The notes beneath the pieces were generated by a model. The model was not told the origin of the DNA and did no database searches. It saw only the letters and a program-made list of their open reading frames with translations. Below are positions 27,855 through 37,518 of a stretch of 64,000 bases of DNA, in pieces; the stretch's first letter is position 1, and the number at the start of each line of letters is the position of its first letter. Position numbers and translations under genes: made by a program. This DNA is from an uncultured Alphaproteobacteria bacterium (GTDB lineage: Bacteria > Pseudomonadota > Alphaproteobacteria > UBA8366 > JADFVY01): contig CAMYKU010000007.1 in NCBI GenBank assembly GCA_947259105.1, positions 1 through 64,000 on the forward strand. The letters are read 5' to 3'.

Positions 27855-28985
27855 TCAAAGCTTGCCGAAGTAGTGCTCGTAGGCGGCCTGATAGTTTGGC
27901 GCGTTGTTGAGCGCATAGGTGCCGTGACGCTGGGCCCATGCCTTCTGCGAATCGATGACCTTCTTGAAGAAGGGGTCGGTCTTGTTGAAGCGCTCGATAA
28001 CGATGTCCCACGCCTTGAGCTGGTCCTTCATGACGCTGTCCGGCGTGCGGTAGACATTGACGCCGTGGTCCCTCTTCAGCACGACCAGATCCTGCGAGTA
28101 CCGCTCCATCGCCTTCCAGGCCATGTCGGACGATGCCGCCTCGGAGGCGTATTCCAGGATCGCCTGGTGTTCCTTGGCGAGCTTGTCGAAAAGCGTCTTG
28201 TTGAAGATGATTTCAAAGCACTCCTGCGACTGGTGGAAACTGGCCAGATGGTAGTGCTTCGAGACATCCTGCATGCCGAAGTCTTTGTCCGAGGTCGGAT
28301 TGTTGAACTCGGCGGCGTCGATCAGGCCGCTCTTCATCGCCGGCTGGATTTCGCCGCCCGGCAGCTGTACGACCGACATACCCATTTCCTGCAGAACGTC
28401 GGCGGCCAGGCCGACGGTGCGGTACTTCAGGCCCTTCATCTGGCTGGCTTTCTTGATCTGCTCCTTGAACCAGCCAAGCGGCTGTGCCGGCATCGGGCCG
28501 GTGAAGAAGCCGACCAGGTCGAGTCTCAGATTGTCATGCATCAGCTCGTAATACAGGTCCTTGCCGCCGCCGTACTGGATCCAGCCCATCAGTTCGTTGG
28601 CCGACCAACCGAAGCAGGGGCCGGTGCCGAACAGCGAGGCGACCGGGCTCTTCGAATACCAGTACGCGGTGACCATATGCGCGCCGTCGAGCACGCCCTT
28701 GTGCACCGCGGTCTGCATCTCGGCCGTCTTGACGACCGCGCCGACGCCAAGCAGATCGATCTTTAACGAACCGCCGGACATATCGTTAACGCGTGTGACA
28801 TAGTCCTTGGCGAATTCGAGGAAGATGCCCCCGCCCCAGGCCGCCTGGACCTTCAGGACGACTGGCGCCGCCCTGGCGACATTCGGCATGGCAACGGCTG
28901 CGGCGGCGCCCACCGTGGCGCCGGCACCTATTTTCAGGAATTTTCTCCGGCTGGCCGTGTTGGCCTTCGTGTCCTTTTTGGTCAT
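27855..28985 (-). CDS. dctP: TRAP transporter substrate-binding protein (first copy)
   Basis: A 376-residue DctP/TakP-family binding protein with a twin-arginine signal (SRRKFLKIG, about residues 12-20). Family features include AYWYSKSP, PAQPLGWF, KYRTVG (carboxylate-binding Arg) and NNPTSD. TakP, a relative, binds 2-oxo acids; the ligand here is not known. GGGAGGATGAAACG precedes the ATG. It is the first gene of the operon, and a TGTATACA palindrome lies 257 bases upstream. It is paralogous to the protein at 22772-23917. Confidence 0.94.
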   Translation of the reverse strand: MTKKDTKANTASRRKFLKIGAGATVGAAAAVAMPNVARAAPVVLKVQAAWGGGIFLEFAKDYVTRVNDMSGGSLKIDLLGVGAVVKTAEMQTAVHKGVLDGAHMVTAYWYSKSPVASLFGTGPCFGWSANELMGWIQYGGGKDLYYELMHDNLRLDLVGFFTGPMPAQPLGWFKEQIKKASQMKGLKYRTVGLAADVLQEMGMSVVQLPGGEIQPAMKSGLIDAAEFNNPTSDKDFGMQDVSKHYHLASFHQSQECFEIIFNKTLFDKLAKEHQAILEYASEAASSDMAWKAMERYSQDLVVLKRDHGVNVYRTPDSVMKDQLKAWDIVIERFNKTDPFFKKVIDSQKAWAQRHGTYALNNAPNYQAAYEHYFGKL

Positions 28986-29240
28986 CGTTTCATCCTCCCG
29001 ACTTCAAGGAATGCAATCGCTAAAGGCACGGCAACAGGTAAGGCCCGGACTATGCGTCCAGTGTCCCCGGCGCCGACCCACACTTTACATGCGTGATCTG
29101 AACCAAATGGAAATGAGTTGCTCCCTGTCAGATCTATTGACGTGTCCGAAACGCCTTCTGTCGCTCCGGCGCGCCAAGGTTTCAACATTTTCAGCGAGTT
29201 CGCAACAGGAATCGCCAAGCTACGGATTTGAAACGGAAAA

Positions 29241-29250
29241 TTGTATACAT
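29241..29250. promoter_or_regulatory. Candidate GntR-type operator TTGTATACAT
   Basis: TGTATACA (29242-29249) is a perfect 8-base palindrome inside AAAATTGTATACATTTTTT. This resembles TTGTATACAA-type operators of the FadR/FCD subfamily of GntR regulators, which often control TRAP operons. It lies between the dehydrogenase stop and the first TRAP gene. No GntR gene is in the window. Confidence 0.45.
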
Positions 29251-29266
29251 TTTTTCTTCGATCCGC

Positions 29267-30232
29267 TCAGGCGACGCGGTCTTGCGGTTCGCGTCCCGCA
29301 AGGACCGCATCGAGATTGTCGAGCGCCCGGAACCCCATGGCGTCGCGAGTCTCCTGCGTCGCGCTACCGATATGCGGCAGGAGGAACGTATTGGTCAGGC
29401 CGCGATATTTCGGATTTATCGCCGGTTCGTTGTTGTATACGTCGAGGCCTGCGGCATAGAGCTTGCCCGACTCCAGGGCGGCGATCAGCGCATCGTCATC
29501 CACGAGCGCGCCGCGCGCGGTGTTCACGACGATCGCACCGTCCGGCAGCAGGCCGATACGCCGGTCGTTCAGCAATCCCTTGGTTTCCGGCGTTGCCGGG
29601 CAGTTGAGCGACAACACATCGCAGAGCGGTAACATCTCGTCCAGTGACGGATGGTAGGTCGCTCCGAGTTCAAGCGCCGGGTCGATCCGCTGGCGGTTAT
29701 GGTAATGCACATCCATGTCGAAGCCTCTTGCACGTCTGGCCACGACCTGGCCGACCCGGCCCATGCCGACGATGCCAATTCGCTTGCCGGTTATTTGTAC
29801 ACCGACCATGAACGCGGGGCTCCAATCCTTCCATTCGGCGCTTCGCACCAGCCGCTCGCCTTCGCTTGCCCGGCGCGCCGCACCAAGCAGGCAGAGGATT
29901 GCGATCTCGGCGGTGGCGTCGCTCAACACATCCGGCGTATTGGTGACAACGATGCCGCGACCCTTGGCAGCCTGCAGATCGACGTGGTCGACACCGACCG
30001 AAAAATTGGCGATTGCCCTGACGCTGTCCGGCAGCCGGCCGATGACCTCGGCCGTCAGTTTCTCGGTGTGACACGGCATGATTGCATCTGCGCTTTCACA
30101 TAGCGCCAGCAATTCGTCGGTGGTATAGAGCCTGTCGTCGGGGTTGAGGCGCGGCACATAATCCCGCCGCAATCTGTTCTCTACGGATTCCGGCAGCTTG
30201 CGTGTTACAACGACGACGTGTTTGTTGTTCAT
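29267..30232 (-). CDS. D-2-hydroxyacid dehydrogenase (glyoxylate/hydroxypyruvate reductase-like)
   Basis: A 321-residue NAD(P)-dependent dehydrogenase of the D-2-hydroxyacid family. The nucleotide-binding motif GIVGMGRVGQVVARR is at about 154-168. The active-site Arg is in NTARGALVDD, Glu in NNEPAINP and His in LLPHIGSATQET. The NFSVGVDHVD segment is characteristic of the glyoxylate/hydroxypyruvate reductase branch. It may reduce glyoxylate or hydroxypyruvate, complementing the aminotransferase of the cbb cluster, or work on acids imported by the adjacent TRAP system. The exact substrate cannot be read from the sequence. Confidence 0.85.
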   Translation of the reverse strand: MNNKHVVVVTRKLPESVENRLRRDYVPRLNPDDRLYTTDELLALCESADAIMPCHTEKLTAEVIGRLPDSVRAIANFSVGVDHVDLQAAKGRGIVVTNTPDVLSDATAEIAILCLLGAARRASEGERLVRSAEWKDWSPAFMVGVQITGKRIGIVGMGRVGQVVARRARGFDMDVHYHNRQRIDPALELGATYHPSLDEMLPLCDVLSLNCPATPETKGLLNDRRIGLLPDGAIVVNTARGALVDDDALIAALESGKLYAAGLDVYNNEPAINPKYRGLTNTFLLPHIGSATQETRDAMGFRALDNLDAVLAGREPQDRVA

Positions 30233-30406
30233 ATTGGTTCAACCCCCTAATATTCAGCCGGCGCGCTGGCAGCATTTTTGTAACACATTCGTTTACTTTT
30301 TCGAGTCATGATGGACGCGGCGCGGAGATCAACCCACATTACAGGGTGCGACATCCGTCAATGGCAACAACGCCAGTTAACCGGTGTCGCGAAGAGCGTA
30401 AAAAAC

Positions 30407-31687
30407 ATGAAACGGCTGCGGTACGGATTTTCGATCCTCGTCCTGTTCGCCCTGAGCGCCTGCGCAATTGCGCCGGTCCCGGGACCCGAAGCGCGTGCTG
30501 CCGCCGATCAGCTTGCCGCGGATATCGACAGGAAGCAAAGGCAGTACACCGGCGGGGCCGTCAGGACCCAGCCCGACGTCAAGCTCTTCGCCCGGGTATT
30601 CGAGCGGGTCAAGTCAGAGTATGTGCGGCCCGTGGATGAAGATATCTTGCTCGCCGCGGCTTCCCACGCGCTCAACGATGCGCCGCCGCCCAGCGGTACG
30701 GTCAGCGACAACTGGCTCGTCGAGCAGGCGATCAATGGCATGTTGGCGTCGCTCGATCCCTATAGCACCTATCTGCCGCGCGATGAATACGAGGCGATGC
30801 AGGATTCAATGCGCGGTCAGTTCGGTGGACTCGGAATCCAGATCACGTTGCCGGATGACGGTGTCGGCGTCATGGTCGTCATCCCGCTGGAGGGAACGCC
30901 GGCGGCAAAAGCGGGCCTGATCGCCCGAGACAGGATCACACACGTCGACGGCGAATCGCTTGAGGGGTACAGCTTGGGAGAGGTCGTTCGCAGGCTGCGT
31001 GGTCCCGTGGGAAGCCGCGTCGTTCTAACCATCCGGCGCGGCGAAGACGATGCCTTCGATGTGCCGATCGGCCGCTCTGTTATTCACGTGGACGTCGTGA
31101 AGTGGCGCCTCGAAGGAGATTTCGGGTATCTGCGCGTTACGGGATTCAGTGAGGATACGTCGGAAGACATCGAAGAGGCCGTATACAAGATCCGCTCACA
31201 TCTTGGTGGCCGCCTTGCGGGACTCATTATTGATCTGCGCGACAATCCGGGCGGGCTTCTGGTTGAATCCGTCGCAGCCTCCGACGCGTTCATCGAATCG
31301 GGCGATATCGTCGTTACCAAGGGGCGGTACCGGACCCAGCGATACCGTGCGACCAGTGGAGATATCGTGGCCGGCCTGCCGATCGCGGTGCTGATTAATC
31401 GCAACTCTGCATCGGCGGCAGAGATTTTCGCCGGCGCGCTCAGGGACCATGACCGGGCGGTATTGATCGGCACGCGCAGTTTTGGCAAGGGTACGGTTCA
31501 AACGGTTATGCCGATGGGCCGTGGCACGGCGCTCAAGCTTACTACGGCGGCCTATTACCGGCCCTCCGGTTCGTCCGTTGACGGCGGTATCATGCCGGAT
31601 GTTGCGGTCGAGGATGATCGCGAGACGGAAATCGATGAAGGCCTGCTGAGGGCGGTCGCCGAACTCAACCGGCTCGCTGCGCTTTAG
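30407..31687 (+). CDS. S41-family C-terminal processing protease, lipoprotein
   Basis: A 426-residue CtpA-like serine protease. A lipoprotein signal ends in LSAC (Cys19). A PDZ domain (about residues 130-220, starting GQFGGLGIQI) precedes the peptidase domain. The catalytic Ser is in NRNSASAAEIFAGAL and Lys in GTRSFGKGTVQ. The ATG at 30407 is preferred because it places the lipoprotein signal at the N-terminus; an upstream in-frame ATG at 30308 would add 33 residues. It degrades or trims periplasmic proteins in known cases; the target here is unknown. Confidence 0.9.
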   Translation: MKRLRYGFSILVLFALSACAIAPVPGPEARAAADQLAADIDRKQRQYTGGAVRTQPDVKLFARVFERVKSEYVRPVDEDILLAAASHALNDAPPPSGTVSDNWLVEQAINGMLASLDPYSTYLPRDEYEAMQDSMRGQFGGLGIQITLPDDGVGVMVVIPLEGTPAAKAGLIARDRITHVDGESLEGYSLGEVVRRLRGPVGSRVVLTIRRGEDDAFDVPIGRSVIHVDVVKWRLEGDFGYLRVTGFSEDTSEDIEEAVYKIRSHLGGRLAGLIIDLRDNPGGLLVESVAASDAFIESGDIVVTKGRYRTQRYRATSGDIVAGLPIAVLINRNSASAAEIFAGALRDHDRAVLIGTRSFGKGTVQTVMPMGRGTALKLTTAAYYRPSGSSVDGGIMPDVAVEDDRETEIDEGLLRAVAELNRLAAL

Positions 31688-31712
31688 GCCCAAACACGGC
31701 CGTTCCTCCGTT

Positions 31713-32636
31713 TCAGGAAGTTCGTTGCACCCCGGGCAACTCATGGAGCCGCGCCTCTACGGCCGTGCGCGCCGGCAGGCTGTCTTGGGCACCGTCGACG
31801 GTACACGCAAGGGCGGCACCGACCGACGCGTAACGTGACGCCGCCTCCATACCCAGTCCCCGGTCAAGCGCTGCCGCCAGCCCGCCGCAGAACGCATCCC
31901 CCGCGCCTGTGGTGTCTATCGCATCAATTGGCAGTGCGGGAATCCGCCAGCCGCCGGTGGGGCCATACGCCAAGGCGCCGTCCTGGCCCAACGTGACGAC
32001 ACACGTCATGCCGTAACGTTTGGCCAGCATATGCGCCGTGTCCAACGCCTGATCCGCCTTCAGACCGGAGCTGTTTGCGAGCGCCGCGGCCTCGGCTTGA
32101 TTGACCACCAGGACGTCAACGTTTTCCAGGACATGCGCCGGCACGGGGTACGCCGGCGCCAGATTCAGCAATACCCTCGCGCCGGCCTTTCTGGCCCTTT
32201 CCATGAGCGACCAATTCTCGGCCGGCGGCACCTCCATCTGCAGGGCAACCAGGGTGCCGTCGCCAAGCAGCGAGTCGGGAACCTGGCCGGCGGCCACATC
32301 GAGATTTGCACCGCTCGCCACGACGATGGCGTTTTCACCCCGACGGTCCACCGAGATCGTCGCACAGCCGGTGGGTCGCTGCGATTCGGCGACGAAGTCC
32401 AGGCCGACGCCTGCCTCGCGCATGATACGCAACGCATCCTCGGCGAACGGGTCGCCGCCCACCCGGCCGACCATTCGGGTCTCGCCCCCGGCCCGTGCCG
32501 CGGCGACTGCGGCGTTTGCGCCTTTGCCACCGGGATGGATGCTGTACGATTCCGAGAGGACCGTCTCGCCCGATCGAGGGAGCGTATCGACCCGAAACAC
32601 CAGGTCGACGTTGATGGAACCAAAGACGACAATCAC
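31713..32636 (-). CDS. rbsK: Ribokinase-family sugar kinase
   Basis: A 307-residue PfkB-family kinase most like ribokinase, which phosphorylates D-ribose with ATP. The opening VVFGSINVDLVFRVD and PGGKGANAAVAAARAG (substrate-binding) are typical, and DTTGAGDAFCGGLA carries the catalytic Asp. No ribose transporter or regulator is adjacent; the stop lies 13 bases from the UspA gene in the same direction, so the two may be co-transcribed. Substrate could be another pentose or nucleoside. Confidence 0.88.
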   Translation of the reverse strand: MIVVFGSINVDLVFRVDTLPRSGETVLSESYSIHPGGKGANAAVAAARAGGETRMVGRVGGDPFAEDALRIMREAGVGLDFVAESQRPTGCATISVDRRGENAIVVASGANLDVAAGQVPDSLLGDGTLVALQMEVPPAENWSLMERARKAGARVLLNLAPAYPVPAHVLENVDVLVVNQAEAAALANSSGLKADQALDTAHMLAKRYGMTCVVTLGQDGALAYGPTGGWRIPALPIDAIDTTGAGDAFCGGLAAALDRGLGMEAASRYASVGAALACTVDGAQDSLPARTAVEARLHELPGVQRTS

Positions 32637-32649
32637 AATTGTTGAAGAG

Positions 32650-33477
32650 TCAGTGGGACAGCAGCACGGGCACGGTCATGTGCTCCAGGATATGACGCGT
32701 GGCGCCACCAAGCACGAGTTCGCGCATACGCGAATGCCCATAGCCGCCCATGACGATGAGATCCGCACCGCTGTCCGCGATCTGGTTCAGCAGGACATCG
32801 CCGACGTCGATGTCCAGGCCGGTCGTCTTGCTCGCGGTCGCATTGATTCCATGCCGGGCGAGGTGCTCGGCGATGTCGGCGCCGGGGGCGTCGCCAATAC
32901 CGTTCGGCTCGACAGCAAAGACTTCAACGCTATCGGCCGCCTCCAGAATCGGCATCGCATCGGCAACCGCACGCGCCGCTTCGCGGCTCGCGTTCCAGGC
33001 GACCATGACCTTCTTTCCGAATTTCGCTGGCGCGCCGATATACGGAATCACGAGTACCGGCCGGCCGCTGACCAGGATCAGATCATCGACCATATCCTCG
33101 CTGCCGCCGTGCTGGCTTTCGGCATTGTGCTGGGAAACGATGACGAGATCCGCATAGCGGCTCCTCAGCGACAGCGATTCCAGGGGCATGCCCCTGGCCA
33201 GCGACCACCCGCTGCGGTCTGTAATCCCGGCAGCCGCGACCGCCTTTTCGAACATATCTCGCGCCGTTGCGGCAGTCTCCTTGCGCTGGGTCTCAATGAT
33301 TTCCAGGGCAGAGGCCGGAATTTCGATCGCCGCGTATCCGGGAATCTCGGGTGGGCGGTCGACTGCCAGACCCGTCAGATGTGCATCGTGGTCGCGGGCC
33401 AATGCGCACGCGGCGGCCAGGGTGGCCGGCGCTTCCCGGGATCCGTCGATATAGACCAGGATATCCTTAAGGGGCAT
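32650..33477 (-). CDS. Universal stress protein, two tandem UspA domains
   Basis: A 275-residue protein made of two UspA domains (about 3-145 and 155-275). The second keeps the ATP-binding motif (VMGGYGHSRMRELVLGGATRHI); the first lacks it (VIVSQHN). The ATG at 33477, with GAGGAG upstream, is chosen because the Usp fold begins right after it; an open frame extends to 33546. Tandem Usp proteins respond to energy or oxygen stress in related bacteria. It is paralogous to the protein at 49963-50829. Confidence 0.9.
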   Translation of the reverse strand: MPLKDILVYIDGSREAPATLAAACALARDHDAHLTGLAVDRPPEIPGYAAIEIPASALEIIETQRKETAATARDMFEKAVAAAGITDRSGWSLARGMPLESLSLRSRYADLVIVSQHNAESQHGGSEDMVDDLILVSGRPVLVIPYIGAPAKFGKKVMVAWNASREAARAVADAMPILEAADSVEVFAVEPNGIGDAPGADIAEHLARHGINATASKTTGLDIDVGDVLLNQIADSGADLIVMGGYGHSRMRELVLGGATRHILEHMTVPVLLSH

Positions 33478-33555
33478 ATCGATTCCAACTCCTCGTATTC
33501 GTGAGACCGCAATCGTCTTCTTGCCCCGAAACACGCCGCTGTGCATTGATACGGG

Positions 33556-34563
33556 TCAAAATACCGGCTTCGGAGCCTGCATCTCCTCAAGACGTCCTTC
33601 CGCAACAGCATGGCACGCGACCTGGCGTCCGTGCGACGGCTTCAGTTCTGGAGGGTCCGTTCGGCAGCGTTCGTACGCATACGGGCAGCGGGGGTTGAAT
33701 GCGCAGCCGGAAGGCGGATCGGTGGGGGACGGCAATTCGCCGGTCAGCTTTATCTTTTCACCCCTTAAGGCCGGATCGGCGACCGGTGTGCTGGACAACA
33801 GCGCCCGCGTGTACGGGTGCTGTGGCGATTCAAAGACAACGTCACGCGGTCCCTGTTCCACCGCCCGACCGAGATACATCACCATGACCTCGTCCGCGAA
33901 ATGGCGCACGACGCTGAGGTCATGCGAAATAAACAGGTACGCAAGATCGAATTCTTCCTGCAGATCGACGAGCAGGTTCAGGACCTGCGCCTGGATCGAT
34001 ACGTCGAGGGCCGATACCGGCTCGTCCAGGACGACCAGTTTCGGCCGCAGCATCAGCGCTCGGGCGATCGCGATGCGCTGACGCTGACCGCCGGAGAACA
34101 TGTGCGGATAGCGGTCGTAATATTCAGGCCTCAGGCCGACGCGCGCCATCATGTCCCGCGCGGCGCGCGCGCGTTCCGCCGGGCTCATTCGGGTGTTTAT
34201 CGCCAGCGGTTCCTCAAGGATCGCACCGACCTTTCGCCGCGGATTGAGCGATCCGTACGGATCCTGGAAGACGATCTGGACGGTTCGGCGCAGAGTCTTC
34301 AGAACTGCCTTGTCGGCCGCGGTGGCGTCGATACCGTCCAGCAGCAGTTGCCCCGAGGTCGGCGGCTCGATCAACGTAACGAGCCGCGCCAGGGTCGACT
34401 TGCCGCAGCCCGACTCGCCCACCACCGCCAGCGTCCGTCCGGCCGGAAGCGAGAAACTTGCCCCTCGCAAGGCCTTGAGGTCAGCACTCGCCGTAAAAAT
34501 TCCACGGCCGACGCGGTAATGGCGGGTCAGGTCGACACCCTCGACAACAGGGGCCGCGGTCAT
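33556..34563 (-). CDS. dppF: Peptide ABC transporter ATPase DppF
   Basis: A 335-residue ABC ATPase of the oligopeptide/dipeptide family. Walker [10 protein letters not shown], signature [15 protein letters not shown] and Walker [13 protein letters not shown] are present. The C-terminal oligopeptide-ABC domain has the [14 protein letters not shown] cluster motif. The ATG at 34563 overlaps the dppD stop (ATGA), which fixes the start despite an open frame running further upstream. It is the last gene of the Dpp operon. Confidence 0.94.
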   Translation of the reverse strand: MTAAPVVEGVDLTRHYRVGRGIFTASADLKALRGASFSLPAGRTLAVVGESGCGKSTLARLVTLIEPPTSGQLLLDGIDATAADKAVLKTLRRTVQIVFQDPYGSLNPRRKVGAILEEPLAINTRMSPAERARAARDMMARVGLRPEYYDRYPHMFSGGQRQRIAIARALMLRPKLVVLDEPVSALDVSIQAQVLNLLVDLQEEFDLAYLFISHDLSVVRHFADEVMVMYLGRAVEQGPRDVVFESPQHPYTRALLSSTPVADPALRGEKIKLTGELPSPTDPPSGCAFNPRCPYAYERCRTDPPELKPSHGRQVACHAVAEGRLEEMQAPKPVF

Positions 34564-35531
34564 GGTGTGTCCGCTCCGACCGGATGGTGGCAGCGCACCG
34601 CGGCGCTGTTCGGCAACGGCTCCAGCAATGGCAGTTCGGCGCGACAACGGTCGGTTGCGTATCCGCAACGGGGATTGAACAGGCAACCGGTCGGCCGGTC
34701 GCCCTGGCCGGGGACGACACCGGGAATCGTCGGCAGCCGGCGCCCTGTGCTGCGTTCCGGCATGGCGTCGAGCAAAGCCGCTGTGTAGGGGTGCCGGGGC
34801 CGGGAAAACAGGCCGGCCACGTCCTGCTTCTCCACCTGCTGGCCGGCATACTGCACGGCGACGCGTTGCGCCGTTTCCGCCACGACGCCCATGTCATGGG
34901 TGATCAGCAGCAGCGCCATTCCGCGCTCGCGCTGCAGGTCCAGCAAGAGGTCCAGGATTTGCGCCTGGATTGTCACGTCCAGTGCGGTGGTGGGTTCATC
35001 TGCGATCAGCAGTCGCGGATTGCAGGCGATCGCCATGGCAATCATCACGCGCTGACTCATGCCGCCCGACAGTTGGTGCGGGAACGCGTTCAGCCGGCTT
35101 TCCGGCGATGAAATCCCGACCATGTCCAGCAGTTCGATCGCCCTCTTGCGTCGCGACGCCCGGTTGCCGGCTTCATGCGCCGCCAGCATCTCGGTAATCT
35201 GGAAACCGACCGTGAAACACGGATTCAGGCTGGTCATCGGCTCCTGAAAAATCATTGCCATGTCCTTGCCGCGAATCGCCCGATGCGCCCCGGCCGACAG
35301 CGACAGCAGGTCGTGCCCGTCGAACCGCAGCCGGTCCGCCGTCACAATAGCGGTCCACGGCAGCAGCCCCATCAGCGCCAGCACCGCGACGCTCTTGCCC
35401 GATCCCGACTCGCCGACGATCGCGACCACCTCGCCTTCGTCGACCACGAGATCGATCCCGTCGACCGCGCGGAACGGCCCGGCCCGGGTCCGGAAGTCAA
35501 CGGACAGATTGTCGATCTCGAGCAGCGCCAT
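34560..35531 (-). CDS. dppD: Peptide ABC transporter ATPase DppD
   Basis: A 323-residue ABC ATPase. Walker [10 protein letters not shown]-loop [12 protein letters not shown], signature [16 protein letters not shown] and Walker [13 protein letters not shown] are visible. The C-terminus has [14 protein letters not shown], the iron-sulfur motif seen in DppD/DppF-type ATPases. Its start is adjacent to the dppC stop (35531), and its stop overlaps dppF. It powers uptake with DppF. Confidence 0.94.
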   Translation of the reverse strand: MALLEIDNLSVDFRTRAGPFRAVDGIDLVVDEGEVVAIVGESGSGKSVAVLALMGLLPWTAIVTADRLRFDGHDLLSLSAGAHRAIRGKDMAMIFQEPMTSLNPCFTVGFQITEMLAAHEAGNRASRRKRAIELLDMVGISSPESRLNAFPHQLSGGMSQRVMIAMAIACNPRLLIADEPTTALDVTIQAQILDLLLDLQRERGMALLLITHDMGVVAETAQRVAVQYAGQQVEKQDVAGLFSRPRHPYTAALLDAMPERSTGRRLPTIPGVVPGQGDRPTGCLFNPRCGYATDRCRAELPLLEPLPNSAAVRCHHPVGADTP

Positions 35532-36427
35532 CAGCGTTTCAGCTTCGGATCCAGGGCGTCCCGCAACCCGTCGCCCATCAGGTTAAAGGCCAGAACGGTA
35601 ATCAGAATCGCCAGGCCGGGGAAGGTCACGACCCACCACGCACGCAGCACGAATTCCCTTGCCTCGGCCAGCAGCGTTCCCCATTCCGGGGTCGGCGGCT
35701 GCGCGCCCAGGCCCAGGAAACCGAGTGCCGCCGCATCGAGGATTGCGCTGGAGAAGCCCAGCGTTGCCTGGACCACAAGCGGCGCCATGCAGTTGGGCAG
35801 CACGGTGATCAGCATCAGGCGCAGCAGTCCTGCGCCGGCAACGCGGCTGGCGGTGACGTAGTCGCGCGACAGTTCGGAAATCGCGGAGGCACGCGTGAGG
35901 CGGACGAAATGAGGCAGATAGACGATGGCGATCGCGAACATCGCGTTGACCAGGCTCGGGCCCAGGATCGCAACGACGACGATGGCCAGCAACAGGCTGG
36001 GAAGCGCCAGCATGACGTCCATCGCGCGCATGATTCCGATCTCGACCGGCCCGCGGAAAAAGGCCGCCACCAGCCCGAGTGAAACCCCGGCCGCAAGCGA
36101 CAACGTCACCACCAGCGCACCGATCATCAGCGAGTATCGTGCGCCGTGGATGATGCGCGACAGCATGTCCCTGCCAACGGCATCCGTGCCGAGCGGATAA
36201 AGGAACGACCCACCGTCCTGCCAGAACGGCGGGCGCAGCAAGGCGTCGCGGTACTGCTCGTTGGGCGGATGCGGCGCAACCAGATCGGCGGTCACCGCCA
36301 GCAGGGTAATAATCACAATCACCAGCAGACCGACGACCGCGCCCCTGTTTTCGCTGAAATACTCCCAGAACTCGCGCAGCGGATGCGGCGGCGCGATTCG
36401 GGGAGGATTGTTCGTCGTCTCGCTCAT
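35531..36427 (-). CDS. dppC: Peptide ABC transporter permease DppC
   Basis: A 298-residue inner-membrane permease with about six membrane segments and the family's EAA-like loop ([24 protein letters not shown]), which contacts the ATPases. The N-terminal part up to WEYFSENRG is cytoplasmic, as usual for DppC. The start overlaps the dppB stop (36424-36427). Confidence 0.94.
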   Translation of the reverse strand: MSETTNNPPRIAPPHPLREFWEYFSENRGAVVGLLVIVIITLLAVTADLVAPHPPNEQYRDALLRPPFWQDGGSFLYPLGTDAVGRDMLSRIIHGARYSLMIGALVVTLSLAAGVSLGLVAAFFRGPVEIGIMRAMDVMLALPSLLLAIVVVAILGPSLVNAMFAIAIVYLPHFVRLTRASAISELSRDYVTASRVAGAGLLRLMLITVLPNCMAPLVVQATLGFSSAILDAAALGFLGLGAQPPTPEWGTLLAEAREFVLRAWWVVTFPGLAILITVLAFNLMGDGLRDALDPKLKR

Positions 36428-37440
36428 GAGCCGCCCGCCCGCCGGATGCGCGGGTTGATCAGCCCGTAGGCGAGGTCGACCAGCAGATTAACGGTGATCA
36501 CGACGCAGGCGACCAGCAGGACCCCGCCCTGCACCGACGGGTAGTCGCGCCGCGAGATCGAATTGACGAGCCAATTGCCGATCCCCGGCCAGGCGAAGAT
36601 GGTTTCCGTCAGGATCGCGCCGGCCAGCAGCAGCCCGACCTGCAGCCCGATGATCGTGACCACCGGAATCAGTGCGTTGCGCAGGGCGTGCAGCCCGATA
36701 ATGCGCAGCGGCGGCAGGCCCTTCGCGTGGGCAGTGCGGATATAGTCTTCTCCCAGCACCTCCAGCATGGCCGAGCGTGTCTGCCGCGCGATCACGGCCA
36801 GCGGAATCGTGCCGAGGACGATCGCCGGCAGGATCAGGTGCCGAAACGCGGATTTAAATGCGCCGGGCTGGCCTGATAGCAGGCTGTCGACAAGCATGAA
36901 TCCGGTCACCGGCTCGAAATAGAACAGAACGGAAATGCGGCCCGAGACCGGGGTCCAGCCAAGCGTTCCGGAAAACAGGATGATCAGCAGCAGGCCCCAC
37001 CAGAAGATCGGCATGGAATAGCCCGCCAGCGATACCGTCATCACCGTATGGTCGAACATGGAGCCACGCCGGACCCCTGCGATAATGCCCGCCGGCAGCC
37101 CGACCAGCAGGGCGAACATCATCGCTGTCAGCGACAGCTCTATGGTCGCCGGGAACAGGGTCAGGAATTCCGACAGGACCGGCTGTTGGGTGACGATCGA
37201 CTTGCCGAGATCGCCCTGCAGCAGGTCGCCCAGAAAACCCAGATACTGTTCCCAGAGCGGCCGGTCGAACCCGAACTGCCGCAGCAGCTCCGCATGGCGT
37301 TCCGGGTCGATGCCGCGCTCGCCGACCCACAGCTCGATCGGGTCCCCGGGCACCAGCCGGATCAGCGAAAACGAAACCAGCGTCACACCCAGAAAAGTGG
37401 GAATGACCATGCCGAAGCGTGTCGCGATAAAGCGGAGCAT
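36424..37440 (-). CDS. dppB: Peptide ABC transporter permease DppB
   Basis: A 338-residue permease beginning MLRFIATRFGMVIPTFLGVT, the typical DppB N-terminus, with the EAA loop DYIRTAHAKGLPPLRIIGLHAL. About six membrane segments are seen, with a ~50-residue periplasmic loop. It lies 78 bases after the binding-protein gene and overlaps dppC by four bases. Confidence 0.94.
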   Translation of the reverse strand: MLRFIATRFGMVIPTFLGVTLVSFSLIRLVPGDPIELWVGERGIDPERHAELLRQFGFDRPLWEQYLGFLGDLLQGDLGKSIVTQQPVLSEFLTLFPATIELSLTAMMFALLVGLPAGIIAGVRRGSMFDHTVMTVSLAGYSMPIFWWGLLLIILFSGTLGWTPVSGRISVLFYFEPVTGFMLVDSLLSGQPGAFKSAFRHLILPAIVLGTIPLAVIARQTRSAMLEVLGEDYIRTAHAKGLPPLRIIGLHALRNALIPVVTIIGLQVGLLLAGAILTETIFAWPGIGNWLVNSISRRDYPSVQGGVLLVACVVITVNLLVDLAYGLINPRIRRAGGS

Positions 37441-37518
37441 AGTGGCGGCGACCGGGGATCAGGCAAAACGGGGCGGGCGGAGATATCCCCGCCCGCCCAT
37501 GCAATCCTCAGCGTCCTG

